Positions 26,970 through 35,643 of a DNA stretch of 64,000 nt are shown piece after piece. The notes below the pieces were generated by a model, which saw only the letters and a program-made list of their open reading frames with translations, searched no databases and was not told the origin of the DNA. Within the stretch, counting starts at the first letter, position 1. Each line of letters opens with the position of its first letter. The position numbers and the translations under genes were made by a program. Location: positions 248,001 through 312,000 of the forward strand of contig JAOPYE010000040.1 of the NCBI GenBank assembly GCA_025964775.1, given 5' to 3'. The DNA is from Marmoricola sp. (lineage in GTDB: Bacteria; Actinomycetota; Actinomycetes; Propionibacteriales; Nocardioidaceae).

Positions 26970-28078
26970 GCGTGATGACGGCTCCCGAGGTCGTGAGCGA
27001 GGACCCCGAGGACACTCCGGCTGTGCTGGCCGACGAGGTCGAGCACGTCCGCAAGACGCGACCGCGCACCAACGAGGACGACATGACCCTCGTCGGTTCG
27101 GTCCTCGGCGGACTGGCCACGACCTGGCTGCTCTACGAGCGGGTGCTGCCGTTCTCCGGGGCCCTGGGCTTCTTCGTCTCCTGGTACCTGGTGTTCCTTG
27201 CCTTCTACGCCGGCCTGACGGCGGTCAACCGGCCGCGTGCGGTGGTCGTCGACCGGGTGATGACCTCGCTGGTCATCGCCGCCCCGTCGGTGGTCGGGCT
27301 CGCCCTGGCGAGCACCGTGGTGGTGACCCTGTCCCACGGGCTCCCCGCGCTCCTGCACGTGAACTTCTACACCCACGACATGTCCGGGGTCCGGCCGAGC
27401 GACCCGTACACCACCGGCGGTGCGCTCGCTGCGTTGGTCGGCACCCTGATCGAGGTGTCGATCGCGGTCGCGATCGCGTTGCCGCTCGGCGTGATCACCG
27501 CGATCTACATGTCCGAGGTCGGGGGTCGCGGCGCGCGGCTCGTGCGCACCATCATCGAGTCGATGACCGCGTTGCCCTCGATCGTGGCCGGCCTCTTCAT
27601 CTACTCGGTGTTCATCGCCCACTTCCACATGCCGAGGTGCGGGTTCGCCGCCGCGCTGGCGCTGGCAGTGATGGGCCTGCCGATCATGGCCCGGGCCAGC
27701 GACGTGGTGCTCCGGGTCATCCCGGGTGGACTGCGCGAGGCCTCCTACGCCCTGGGTGCCGGCAAGTTCCAGACCGTCTGGCACGTCGTCCTGCCGACCG
27801 CGCGGCCCGGCCTGGCCACCGCGCTGATCCTGGGCATCGCCCGGATGGTCGGGGAGACGTCTCCACTGTTGCTGACCTCGGGTGCCTCGTCGTTCCTGAA
27901 CTGGAATCCGTTGCACAACCCGATGAACTCGCTCCCGCTCTACATCTTCAATGCCGTCAAGTCCGGGGTGCCGCGCAACGAGGTGCGGGGGTACGCCGCA
28001 GCGGTGGTGCTGCTGCTGATCGTGCTCGCCCTGTTCCTGCTCGCCCGACTGGTTGCCCGTGGAAGGAACCGAGGATGA
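26966..28078 (+). CDS. pstA: Phosphate-type ABC transporter permease PstA
   Basis: 370 residues. The first 60 residues are acidic and hydrophilic, followed by two extra membrane helices before the usual permease core. The EAA loop is REASYALGAGKFQTVWHVVL and the late signature is ARMVGETSPLLLTSGASSFL, both typical of PstA; SMTALPSIVAGLFIYSVFI is the conserved core helix. It overlaps pstC (GTGA) and pstS (ATGA), so the three are translationally coupled. Confidence 0.92.
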   Translation: MSVMTAPEVVSEDPEDTPAVLADEVEHVRKTRPRTNEDDMTLVGSVLGGLATTWLLYERVLPFSGALGFFVSWYLVFLAFYAGLTAVNRPRAVVVDRVMTSLVIAAPSVVGLALASTVVVTLSHGLPALLHVNFYTHDMSGVRPSDPYTTGGALAALVGTLIEVSIAVAIALPLGVITAIYMSEVGGRGARLVRTIIESMTALPSIVAGLFIYSVFIAHFHMPRCGFAAALALAVMGLPIMARASDVVLRVIPGGLREASYALGAGKFQTVWHVVLPTARPGLATALILGIARMVGETSPLLLTSGASSFLNWNPLHNPMNSLPLYIFNAVKSGVPRNEVRGYAAAVVLLLIVLALFLLARLVARGRNRG

Positions 28079-29688
28079 CCCGCCTGACCAAGCGAGGCCT
28101 GCTCGCCGTCGTACTCCTGCTGATCGCGCTGATGACCCCTGCGGTCGCGGACGCGAGCTCGAGCCACACCCTGATCCAGGGGTCCGGGTCCAGCTGGGCT
28201 GCCAACGCGATCAACCAGTGGGTCGCCGACGTCGCCAACTCCGGCGAGCAGGTGGTCTTCACCGCGAACGGTGCTGCCCAGGGACGCAAGGACTTCGCCA
28301 ACGAGGCCAACGACTTCGGCGTCTCGGACGTCCCGTTCCTCGGCAAGGACCCGACCACCGGCCAGGCCGACACGTCCGAGGGGCGCGCGTACGCCTACCT
28401 CCCGATCGCCGCCGGCGGTACGTCGTTCCCGTACCACGTCGAGGTCGCCGGCAAGCTGGTGCGCAACATCCGGCTGTCGGGTCAGACGGTGGCGAAGATC
28501 TTCACCAGCGCCATCACGAACTGGGACGACCCGGCGATCACCAAGGACAACAACGGTGTCGCACTTCCCTCGATCCCGATCATCCCGGTGGTGCACTCCG
28601 AAGGTGCCGGTGTCACCAACCAGTTCACCCGCTGGGTGGCCAAGGAGTACCCGTCGATCTGGGCGCCGTGCAACGGCGGGATCGATGCCCAGACGGAGTA
28701 CTTCCCGCTGAACTGCGGAAAGTCCTCGGGCAACGAGAAGGCGCAGTCGGGCTCCGACGGCGTCATGAACTTCATCAAGAGTTCCGGCGCCAACGGCTCG
28801 ATCGGCATGGAGGAGTACTCCTACCCGCTGCTCTCGAACTTCCCGGCCGCCAAGCTGCTCAACAAGGCCGGGTACTACACGCTGCCGACCCAGTACAACG
28901 TCGCCGTCGCCCTGACCCGGGCCGTGATCGACAACAACCCGGCGTCGCCGACGTACCTGACCCAGAACCTGGACAACGTCTACAGGAACCCGGACAAGCG
29001 TGCCTACCCGCTCTCGTCCTACGTCTACGCCATCATCCCGACGTCGGCTACCGACCCGCGGATGACCACGGCCAAGCGTCAGACGGTCGCGGACTTCCTC
29101 TACTACTCGATCTGCCAGGGCCAGGCCGAGATCGGGCCGATCGGCTACTCCTCGCTGCCGATCAACCTGGTCACGGCCGGTTTCTCCCAGATCGCGAAGC
29201 TCAAGGCGGCCGACGCCGGCGTCAACCTGACCAACCGCAACGTGAGCACCTGCCACAACCCGACTTTCATCGCCGGCGAGCCGAAGGTGAACCACCTGGC
29301 CCAGATCGCGCCACAGCCGCCTGCCTGCGACCGGCTCGGCGCTGGTCCCTGCGCTGCCGGTGTCGGCGCCTACAACGGCAGCAAGCCGTCGAACGCTGCC
29401 AACAGCACCGCTACCGGCGGCACCACCACGGGATCCGCCGCCGTCACGCCCAGAACGCCGGCCACGGCCGGCTCGCCGGTCGGAGGAGAGCTCGGCGGGA
29501 CGGGGACGTCCGACGGCACCGCGCTCGCCCAGACCGGTGCGGTGGTCCCGGCAACGCTCGGCGCTGATGCGAATTCCGCACCGTCGACGCTGCTGACCGT
29601 CGTGCTCGTCGGGCTGTTCCTGCTCGTGGTCGCGGTGCCGGCAGGACTCGGTGCCCTGCTCGTACGCCGTCGAGGGCCCATCTCATGA
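28075..29688 (+). CDS. pstS: PstS-type phosphate-binding protein with LAQTG sorting-like signal
   Basis: 537 residues. A signal peptide (about 1-27) without lipobox Cys is followed by a periplasmic-binding-protein domain: LIQGSGSSWAANAINQWVAD, GVSDVPFLGKDP, KIFTSAITNWDDPAITKDN and VVHSEGAGVTNQFTRWVAKE are recognisable PstS blocks. Residues 420-480 are a Thr/Ala/Gly-rich linker, then LAQTG (484-488), a spacer, a membrane helix (about 507-530) and RRR. LAxTG is the motif of class E sortases, so the protein may be attached to the cell wall or held by the helix, rather than being a lipoprotein as usual for PstS. The next gene overlaps as ATGA. Confidence 0.87.
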   Translation: MTRLTKRGLLAVVLLLIALMTPAVADASSSHTLIQGSGSSWAANAINQWVADVANSGEQVVFTANGAAQGRKDFANEANDFGVSDVPFLGKDPTTGQADTSEGRAYAYLPIAAGGTSFPYHVEVAGKLVRNIRLSGQTVAKIFTSAITNWDDPAITKDNNGVALPSIPIIPVVHSEGAGVTNQFTRWVAKEYPSIWAPCNGGIDAQTEYFPLNCGKSSGNEKAQSGSDGVMNFIKSSGANGSIGMEEYSYPLLSNFPAAKLLNKAGYYTLPTQYNVAVALTRAVIDNNPASPTYLTQNLDNVYRNPDKRAYPLSSYVYAIIPTSATDPRMTTAKRQTVADFLYYSICQGQAEIGPIGYSSLPINLVTAGFSQIAKLKAADAGVNLTNRNVSTCHNPTFIAGEPKVNHLAQIAPQPPACDRLGAGPCAAGVGAYNGSKPSNAANSTATGGTTTGSAAVTPRTPATAGSPVGGELGGTGTSDGTALAQTGAVVPATLGADANSAPSTLLTVVLVGLFLLVVAVPAGLGALLVRRRGPIS

Positions 29689-32480
29689 CCCGCCTGCGCC
29701 TCATGACCAGCCTGCGCCGCACCGCCCTCGCCCTGGTCGCGCTGACCCTGGGCCTTGCCGGCGTGGGCATCACCGCGCCCGGCCACGCCGCTGTGCAGCC
29801 GTCCAGCACGGTGGTGAGCAGGTCGGCGTCCGGGACCGGTGCCGTCACCAGGACCGAGACCATCGTGCGCCAGTCTTACGCTGCCGACGGCTCCACCACC
29901 CAGGTGGATCGTCGTACGGTCAGGCTCGGCGTCTCGGCGACCACCAACCTGCGCGGTCGCCAGGAGCTCAACGTCACCTGGACCGGCGCGCACCCGACCG
30001 GGGGACTGGTCAGCGACGTGAACTCCTCGGCCGGGGTCAACGAGGAGTACCCGTTCGTGCTCCTGGAGTGCCGCGGCGTGGACTCGACCAGCGTGCCGGC
30101 GGCCAGGCAGATCAGCCCGGAGACCTGCTGGACCCAGACCTCGGTCGAGCGCTACAACAGCAACCTCAACACCACCTACCCGGCCTGGCGTTCGGACGCG
30201 TTCGAGACCGACGCGAACCGGGCGCGCATCGTCGGTGCGCCGTCGCCGCGTCCGCACGCGTGCCCCAGGGCCGCGGCCGCCGAGCGCTGGATCCCGATGA
30301 TCGCCGCGAACGGCACCGTCTACCAGGGTGGCGACTTCGGCTGCGCGGGACAGGCGCCCGAGGCCTCGAACATCGGCGGGACCGGCCTGCCCAGCAACGC
30401 GACGTACGGAATCACCGGCACCGACGGCGACGGCAGTGCCGAGTTCAGTGCCTGGACCGAGGACGAGGACGCGACGCTGGGCTGCAGCAGCTCGGTGCCG
30501 TGCGCGCTGGTGGCGATCCCGATCATGGGGATCAGCTGCGACGGCTACGGCAGCCAGCTGCCCGCGGCCGACCGGCCCGACTCAGCGACCGGCTCGGACG
30601 CCCAGGCCCAGTGCCAGAGCCCCGACGTCTTCAGTCCCGGTCAGATCGCAGTCCCGGGGACCCAGCCAAACCTGGCCACCTCGGGGGCGCTCTGGTGGTC
30701 GGCGTCGAACTGGCGCAACCGGATCACGGTTCCGCTGCAGTTCGCGGTGTCTTCCAACGTCTGCTCGGTGGTCTCGAAGGAGAAGCCGCTGGCGATCTAC
30801 GGCTCGACGCTCCTCAACGAGCTGACAGCCCAGTGGGAGCCGAAATTCTGCACCGACGAGAAGCTGTTCCCGTTCGTGCACGTCCAGACGGCCGAGGACT
30901 CAGCGAGGACGCTGCTCAACGTCGGCAACGTCGAAGGCGCGTTCGGCAGCCTGATGCCGGACGGTGGGTTCGGAAAGCCCGTGGTGCAGGCGCCGATCGC
31001 GGTGACAGGCTTCGCGATCAGCTACGTCATCGACGACGCGAACGGACGGCCGTACGCCAGGCTGCGCCTGGATCCGCGGTTGCTGGCCAAGCTGCTCAGC
31101 CAGTCCTATCCGGCGAACTCGATCGGCAAGGGCTCGGATCCCGCGATCGCAGCCAACCCGGTCAACATCACCGAGGACCCGGAGTTCCAGGCACTGAACC
31201 CCGGGCTTCCGCACTACACCGCTGTCGAAGCGGCTTCGACGCTGCTGACCCTGTCCTCGGACGCCGACATGGTCTACGCGCTGACCAGCTACCTCAACGA
31301 CGATCCCGATGCGCGGGCGTTCCTGGACGGCAAGGCCGACCCGTGGGGGATGGTCGTCAACCCGGCGTACAAGCATGTCCAGCTGCCGGTCTACTCCTGG
31401 CCGCTGCAGGACAACAACCTCGCGACGAGTGCGTACATCAGCGGTGGGAACAACCCGTGCTACACCCACAGTCCGGGCCCGTACCTGTCGCTGGTCGCGA
31501 ACCCGACCGGCTTCGTGTCCACGATCGTGCTGAACATGCAGTACGCGATCTCCAACGTCGGCATCGCCTGCCCCAACGGCGACCCGAACGACGTGTCCAC
31601 CCTCAAGCTCTCCACCCAGGGTCGGCAGCAGCCGGGGTTCCGGTTCGTCCTCGGGATCGTGCCGCTGAGCTCCATCGCGCGCTACAACCTGACCGCTGCG
31701 TCGTTGCGGTCCGGACCGTCACCGACGACCGCAGGCACCGCGGCGTCACGTGCTGCGGACACGGTCAGCGCCGGGACCTACGTCGCGCCTGACAATGCCG
31801 GGCTCAGGGCCGCAGCTGCCCTGTTCACCGCTGACAAGGCCGACAAGACCTGGAAGGTCGACTACGACGCTCTGCAGACCGCTGCCGCCAGGACCGCTTA
31901 TCCCGGCACGCTTCCGGTGTACGCCGACATCCCGACCCGGGGGCTGACTGCGGCCGATGCGAGCAAGTTCGCGTCGTTCCTCACCTACGCCGCCGGGACC
32001 GGCCAGACACCGGGCCTGCTCAACGGCCAGCTGCCCCCGGGCTACCTGCCGCTGACCAGGGCCAACGGACTTGCCGCCCTCGCCGGGTACACAGCGCGGG
32101 CTGCGCTCGCGGTCAAGGCGCAGAAGGGTTTCGTGCCCTCGCTGGACGCGGCGGACGACGTGACCACGCCGACCAGCCAGGGCGGCACGGGTCCGTCGAG
32201 CCCGAGCGCGCCGGTCCCCGGCGCCACTCCGGGGTCCCCGACCGGTAGCCCGGCGGTCGGCGCCGCGGCCGCGCCGCAGACCTCGGTCGCGTTGTTCAGG
32301 ACGGTCGGTCACGCCAGCCCGCTGGGCCGTCTCGGCCTGCCGCTGATGCTGCTCACGTTCTTCCTGCTCGGTGCGGCCGGGATGCTGCTGCGCTGGTCCG
32401 AGGTCATCGTGCCGGTCGTGGTCTCGGCCGCCCGCGTCGCGAGGCCCCGTACGTCGGGCAAGCGGAAGGGCTCGTCATGA
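29685..32480 (+). CDS. Giant PstS-like surface protein with C-terminal membrane anchor
   Basis: 931 residues, no close named family. A signal peptide (to about AAVQ, residue 38) is followed by an N-terminal domain with scattered Cys (LLECRGVD, PETCWTQT, DFGCAGQ, LGCSSSVPC), and a central region with binding-protein-like segments (RITVPLQFAVSSNVCSVV, KPLAIYGSTLLNELTAQW, LPHYTAVEAASTLLTLSSDA). The tail has a Pro/Ser/Gly linker, a membrane helix (LGLPLMLLTFFLLGAAGMLL) and a basic end. It sits between pstS and the sortase-fold gene with 4-bp overlaps on both sides. A role as an accessory receptor or scaffold for the importer is inferred from the context; ligand unknown. Confidence 0.75.
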   Translation: MTRLRLMTSLRRTALALVALTLGLAGVGITAPGHAAVQPSSTVVSRSASGTGAVTRTETIVRQSYAADGSTTQVDRRTVRLGVSATTNLRGRQELNVTWTGAHPTGGLVSDVNSSAGVNEEYPFVLLECRGVDSTSVPAARQISPETCWTQTSVERYNSNLNTTYPAWRSDAFETDANRARIVGAPSPRPHACPRAAAAERWIPMIAANGTVYQGGDFGCAGQAPEASNIGGTGLPSNATYGITGTDGDGSAEFSAWTEDEDATLGCSSSVPCALVAIPIMGISCDGYGSQLPAADRPDSATGSDAQAQCQSPDVFSPGQIAVPGTQPNLATSGALWWSASNWRNRITVPLQFAVSSNVCSVVSKEKPLAIYGSTLLNELTAQWEPKFCTDEKLFPFVHVQTAEDSARTLLNVGNVEGAFGSLMPDGGFGKPVVQAPIAVTGFAISYVIDDANGRPYARLRLDPRLLAKLLSQSYPANSIGKGSDPAIAANPVNITEDPEFQALNPGLPHYTAVEAASTLLTLSSDADMVYALTSYLNDDPDARAFLDGKADPWGMVVNPAYKHVQLPVYSWPLQDNNLATSAYISGGNNPCYTHSPGPYLSLVANPTGFVSTIVLNMQYAISNVGIACPNGDPNDVSTLKLSTQGRQQPGFRFVLGIVPLSSIARYNLTAASLRSGPSPTTAGTAASRAADTVSAGTYVAPDNAGLRAAAALFTADKADKTWKVDYDALQTAAARTAYPGTLPVYADIPTRGLTAADASKFASFLTYAAGTGQTPGLLNGQLPPGYLPLTRANGLAALAGYTARAALAVKAQKGFVPSLDAADDVTTPTSQGGTGPSSPSAPVPGATPGSPTGSPAVGAAAAPQTSVALFRTVGHASPLGRLGLPLMLLTFFLLGAAGMLLRWSEVIVPVVVSAARVARPRTSGKRKGSS

Positions 32481-33406
32481 CGATCCTGGTCCCACAAGCC
32501 CCGTCGCCGCGGACCGTCGTACGGACCGAGGCTCCGATCGACGGCAAGCCGCCGGCGCGCCATCCACGTGCCGAGGTGCAGCTGGCGGTGTCGCGGGCGA
32601 TGATCGTGATCGCCCTGTTCGCCGCCTGGATCCTGGTCTACCTGACCGTCTTCAGCGGGTTCGAGCAGAACCACGAGCAGAGCCGGCTCTACGGCCGGAT
32701 GCGAACCGAGCTCGCGCTCGGCGTTGCCCCGACCGGGGCCCCGATCGCGGCCGGTGACCCGGTAGCGGTCCTCTCGATCCCGCGGCTGGGCCTGAAGAAC
32801 GAGGTCGTCGTCGAGGGCACCGCGACGAGCCAGCTGCAGGACGGGCCCGGCCACCTGCGCGGCTCGGTGCTCCCCGGGCAGCACGGCGTCAGCGAGCTGC
32901 TGGGTCGTGCGCTGTCGTTCGGGGCTCCGTTCGGCTCGCTGGACACGCTCCGGGCCGGCGACCCGATCACGGTGACCACCGGTCAGGGCACCTTCACCTA
33001 CCTGGTCTCCGGTGCCCGTCACCAGGGCGACCCGGTACCGACCGCCCCGGCGGCGAACGACGGCCGGCTGACCCTGGTCAGTGCTGTGGGCTCGGGCTTC
33101 CTCGCAGGGCTGGCGCCGTCGGAGACGATCTACGTGGACGCGACGCTGAACGGTAAGGCCGTCGGGGCCGGACCCGTGACCAACCAGCTCTCCGCCGAGC
33201 AGCCGATGAGCACGCACGTCACCAGCGGGACGCTCGCGTTCCTGGCCCTGAACCTCCAGCTGCTGCTGATCGTGCTGCTCGCCACCGCGTGGCTGCGGGC
33301 CCGCTGGTCCTCGCTCGGCGGCTGGGTCGTCGGCACGCCGATGGTGCTGGCGGCGCTCTGGGCCGTCTCGTCCCTGGCCAGCCAACTGCTGCCGAACCTG
33401 GTCTGA
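32477..33406 (+). CDS. Sortase-fold membrane protein lacking the catalytic triad
   Basis: 309 residues. A membrane helix (about 40-60), then a class D/E sortase-like domain: LSIPRLGLKNEVVVEGT, QDGPGHLRGSVLPGQHG, FGAPFGSLDTLRAGDPITVT and TFTYLVSGARH match the family closely. Where active enzymes have AGHR, this protein has LGRA; where they have LTLxTCHP it has RLTLVSAVG; and the catalytic Arg region reads SETIYVDATL. So His, Cys and Arg all seem replaced. Two more membrane helices at the C-terminus (LAFLALNLQLLLIVLLATAW and a second) are unusual for a sortase. It overlaps the preceding gene by 4 bp. I infer a non-enzymatic partner of the LAQTG-bearing PstS or of the giant surface protein. Confidence 0.75.
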   Translation: MTILVPQAPSPRTVVRTEAPIDGKPPARHPRAEVQLAVSRAMIVIALFAAWILVYLTVFSGFEQNHEQSRLYGRMRTELALGVAPTGAPIAAGDPVAVLSIPRLGLKNEVVVEGTATSQLQDGPGHLRGSVLPGQHGVSELLGRALSFGAPFGSLDTLRAGDPITVTTGQGTFTYLVSGARHQGDPVPTAPAANDGRLTLVSAVGSGFLAGLAPSETIYVDATLNGKAVGAGPVTNQLSAEQPMSTHVTSGTLAFLALNLQLLLIVLLATAWLRARWSSLGGWVVGTPMVLAALWAVSSLASQLLPNLV

Positions 33407-33440
33407 GGCGGCATCGGAATGTCCGGTGTGGGCCGCCTCA

Positions 33441-33653
33441 CGTTGAACTCATTTAAGTTGACAGGATTTATAAACAATGATGAGATTCGAGCAGATCAGC
33501 GAGCAGGCATGGGGCGGATCGGGCCGCCGCTCGCTGAAGGGGCGCCTCCGGCGTGCCCACGGTTCCGATGCCTGCGCTCGTAGAACCACCCCGACTTCCG
33601 CACCACAGCTCACGCCTGCGTGGGCGCCCACTCTCCAAGGAAAGGCAGAACCC
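33441..33653 (+). promoter_or_regulatory. AT-rich promoter and structured leader before the second pstS-like gene
   Basis: The 247-bp gap holds an AT-rich stretch (33443-33480) with TTGAAC, TTGACA and TATAAA, a likely second promoter inside the operon. The leader contains CAGCGAGC (33497-33504) pairing with GCTCGCTG (33529-33536), with GGCGG/CCGCC inside. AAGGAAAGG lies 10-18 nt before the ATG at 33654. No known riboswitch was recognised. Confidence 0.5.
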
Positions 33654-34862
33654 ATGTCGAAGAGACGGATCGCCGTTGGCGCCTCGTTGCTCGCCGCCGT
33701 CCTGGCTGGAGGTCTCGCAGCCAGCCAGATCCCTGCGAACGCAGACGGGGCCCCGCAGACCGACGACGTCGTCGGCGTCGGTTCCGACGTCATGCAGACG
33801 TCGCTGAACTTCCTGTCCGACGGCTTCGGCTCGGACCCGGGCTACAACACGGCGGGCAACAAGAACCGGCTCTTCAGCTTCGACGCCAGCGGTGATGCGA
33901 ACGGTCGCAAGACCTTCACCGACCCGGCCCTAGGCACCCCGGGCGTCCTGAACAGCACGATCATCCTGCGCGCCGGCACCAAGCCGGTGCAGCGTCCCAA
34001 CGGCGGCTCGGTCGGGCTCGCGGCGCTGCTCGCCGACGGTGGCGCCAACCGGATCAGCTTTGCCCGGAGCCCCAACCTGCCTACGGCCACGCAGCAGACC
34101 AACGCGCAGAAGACGGTGGCCCAGGGCGGGCTGGGCAGTGCGCTGCACTCGGTCCAGATCGCCACCGACATCGACTACATCGCCACCGCGACGACCACCA
34201 ACGCGCCCGCGCACCTCTCGGGCACCGACCTGGTCAACATCTACAACGGCACCTACACCACCTGGGGCCAGATCCCCGGCTACTCTGGAACGTCCACCCA
34301 GGCCGCCCAGCCGATCAAGGCGCTCATCCCGCAGGTCGGCGCTGGCATGCGGAATGTCTTCCTGAACGGCCTCAAGGCGTTCAACGGTGGCAACGCGGTC
34401 ACCGTGCCGGCCGGCATCACCCAGGTGCAGCAGAACGACCCGACCGCGATCACGAGCCTGTCCTCCACGGACCAGCCCAACGCGATCGTGCCGTTCCCGC
34501 TCGGTCGGTACAACCTGCTGAGCAACGGCTACTTCCTGAACCCGGACACGGCCTACTCGGCCAGCAACCCGGCAGCCCCCCTGACCACGGCGGGCATCAG
34601 CCTGATCACGGACGGCACCACCGGCGCGACTCCGACGGCGTGGTCGGTGACCTTCCCCTACTACGTCATCTTCCGTCAGTCGGACCTCGACAACGACCCG
34701 GCCTGGCAGCCCGGCGGCACCCTGAACTGGGTCCAGACCCTGTTCAGCAATGCCGGCGGTCCGGCGCCGTTTGTCAACACGGCACCCGGCAAGGCCCTGC
34801 TGACCGATGCCGGCGTCACGCCGGCGTACTCGGACCTGGGCTCCACCACCAGCGGTCCGTAG
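33654..34862 (+). CDS. Secreted PstS-like substrate-binding protein
   Basis: 402 residues with a signal peptide (KRRIAVGASLLAAVLAGGLA, cut near ANA, residue 30) and no lipobox. The mature start VVGVGSDVMQTSLNFLSDGF is the phosphate-binding-loop-like 'VGVGSDxxQ' opening of actinobacterial PstS-like proteins; ISFARSPNLPTA, LVNIYNGTYTTWGQIPGY and IKALIPQVGAGMRNVFLNGL follow. There is no C-terminal anchor, so it may be free or held by the surface partners. The start was chosen for its strong ribosome-binding site and signal peptide. It is separated from the upstream genes by a possible internal promoter, so it can be made in excess. Confidence 0.85.
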   Translation: MSKRRIAVGASLLAAVLAGGLAASQIPANADGAPQTDDVVGVGSDVMQTSLNFLSDGFGSDPGYNTAGNKNRLFSFDASGDANGRKTFTDPALGTPGVLNSTIILRAGTKPVQRPNGGSVGLAALLADGGANRISFARSPNLPTATQQTNAQKTVAQGGLGSALHSVQIATDIDYIATATTTNAPAHLSGTDLVNIYNGTYTTWGQIPGYSGTSTQAAQPIKALIPQVGAGMRNVFLNGLKAFNGGNAVTVPAGITQVQQNDPTAITSLSSTDQPNAIVPFPLGRYNLLSNGYFLNPDTAYSASNPAAPLTTAGISLITDGTTGATPTAWSVTFPYYVIFRQSDLDNDPAWQPGGTLNWVQTLFSNAGGPAPFVNTAPGKALLTDAGVTPAYSDLGSTTSGP

Positions 34863-34939
34863 AACCTGCCCGGGGCGGACCTGCCACCGCCCCGGAGCAG
34901 GCCCGACCGACGTGATCCGATCGATCTGAGGAACCTTCC

Positions 34940-35593
34940 ATGAGTAACGCCACCACCGAGAAGCCCGGCTCCGCGCCGAGTGTCGGGACGCCCGCCTCGC
35001 GCCGGCTCCCGGTCCTCGTCGGTGCCGTCGTCGTGGTGCTGATCGCGACCGTCGTCGCGGTCAGGCTCGTGGGTTCCTCGAACGACAAGGTCCCGTACGT
35101 CGATGCCCGGTCTGCCGGTCCGCTCACGCTGTGCGGCGTTGACGGCAAGCCGGTCACGTCGGGCTCGACGACGCAGAAGCCGTTCGTCTCCCGGGCGGTC
35201 GCCGCGACCGCGGTGCCCGGGCTGGCGGCGGGAACCGGCAGGACGGCCTCGCTGTACGCGTTCCAGCCCCGCAACGGCGCCGAGACCGAGGAGTGGAGCG
35301 GTCAGCTGCTCACGGCGGCGTCGTCGTACACGAACACCCTGCACCCGATGGCTCAGGCCACCGCGGCGGACATCGCGCTCAAGGACTTCCTGATCGCGTT
35401 CCCGCCGCGCTGGAACCACCTGATCCAGCTCCGCCTGTACGTCACGTCACCCGCGTCCGGCATCGCGGCGACCTACGACACCACGACCATCAAGATCGAC
35501 GGCGACTCCTGGAAGGTCGTCGGCGCAGCCGGCACCGCCAGCTGTACCGACGGCAGCGCCACCTCGAACGAAACCTCGGCCCACGTCCAGTGA
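34940..35593 (+). CDS. Membrane-anchored protein with a domain shared with the next gene
   Basis: 217 residues, no named family. A membrane helix (about 23-45, LPVLVGAVVVVLIATVVAVR) is followed by an extracytoplasmic domain. SLYAFQPRNGAETEEWSGQL, LTAASSY, LKDFLIAFP, LIQLRLYVTSP and IKIDGDSWKVVG correspond one by one to ELFAYQPNAGDYPGNWSGSL, LTAASTY, LSDFLTAYP, VLELRLRTG and IIVTGTTWEVYG of the next protein, so both carry one unnamed domain of about 130 residues. Two Cys (one in LTLCGVDG, one in TASCTDG) may pair. GAGGAACC stands before the ATG. Confidence 0.75.
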   Translation: MSNATTEKPGSAPSVGTPASRRLPVLVGAVVVVLIATVVAVRLVGSSNDKVPYVDARSAGPLTLCGVDGKPVTSGSTTQKPFVSRAVAATAVPGLAAGTGRTASLYAFQPRNGAETEEWSGQLLTAASSYTNTLHPMAQATAADIALKDFLIAFPPRWNHLIQLRLYVTSPASGIAATYDTTTIKIDGDSWKVVGAAGTASCTDGSATSNETSAHVQ

Positions 35594-35643
35594 CGTCGCC
35601 GTCCCGCCCCCAGCGCACATCGCACGCAGATGAGAGGAACACC

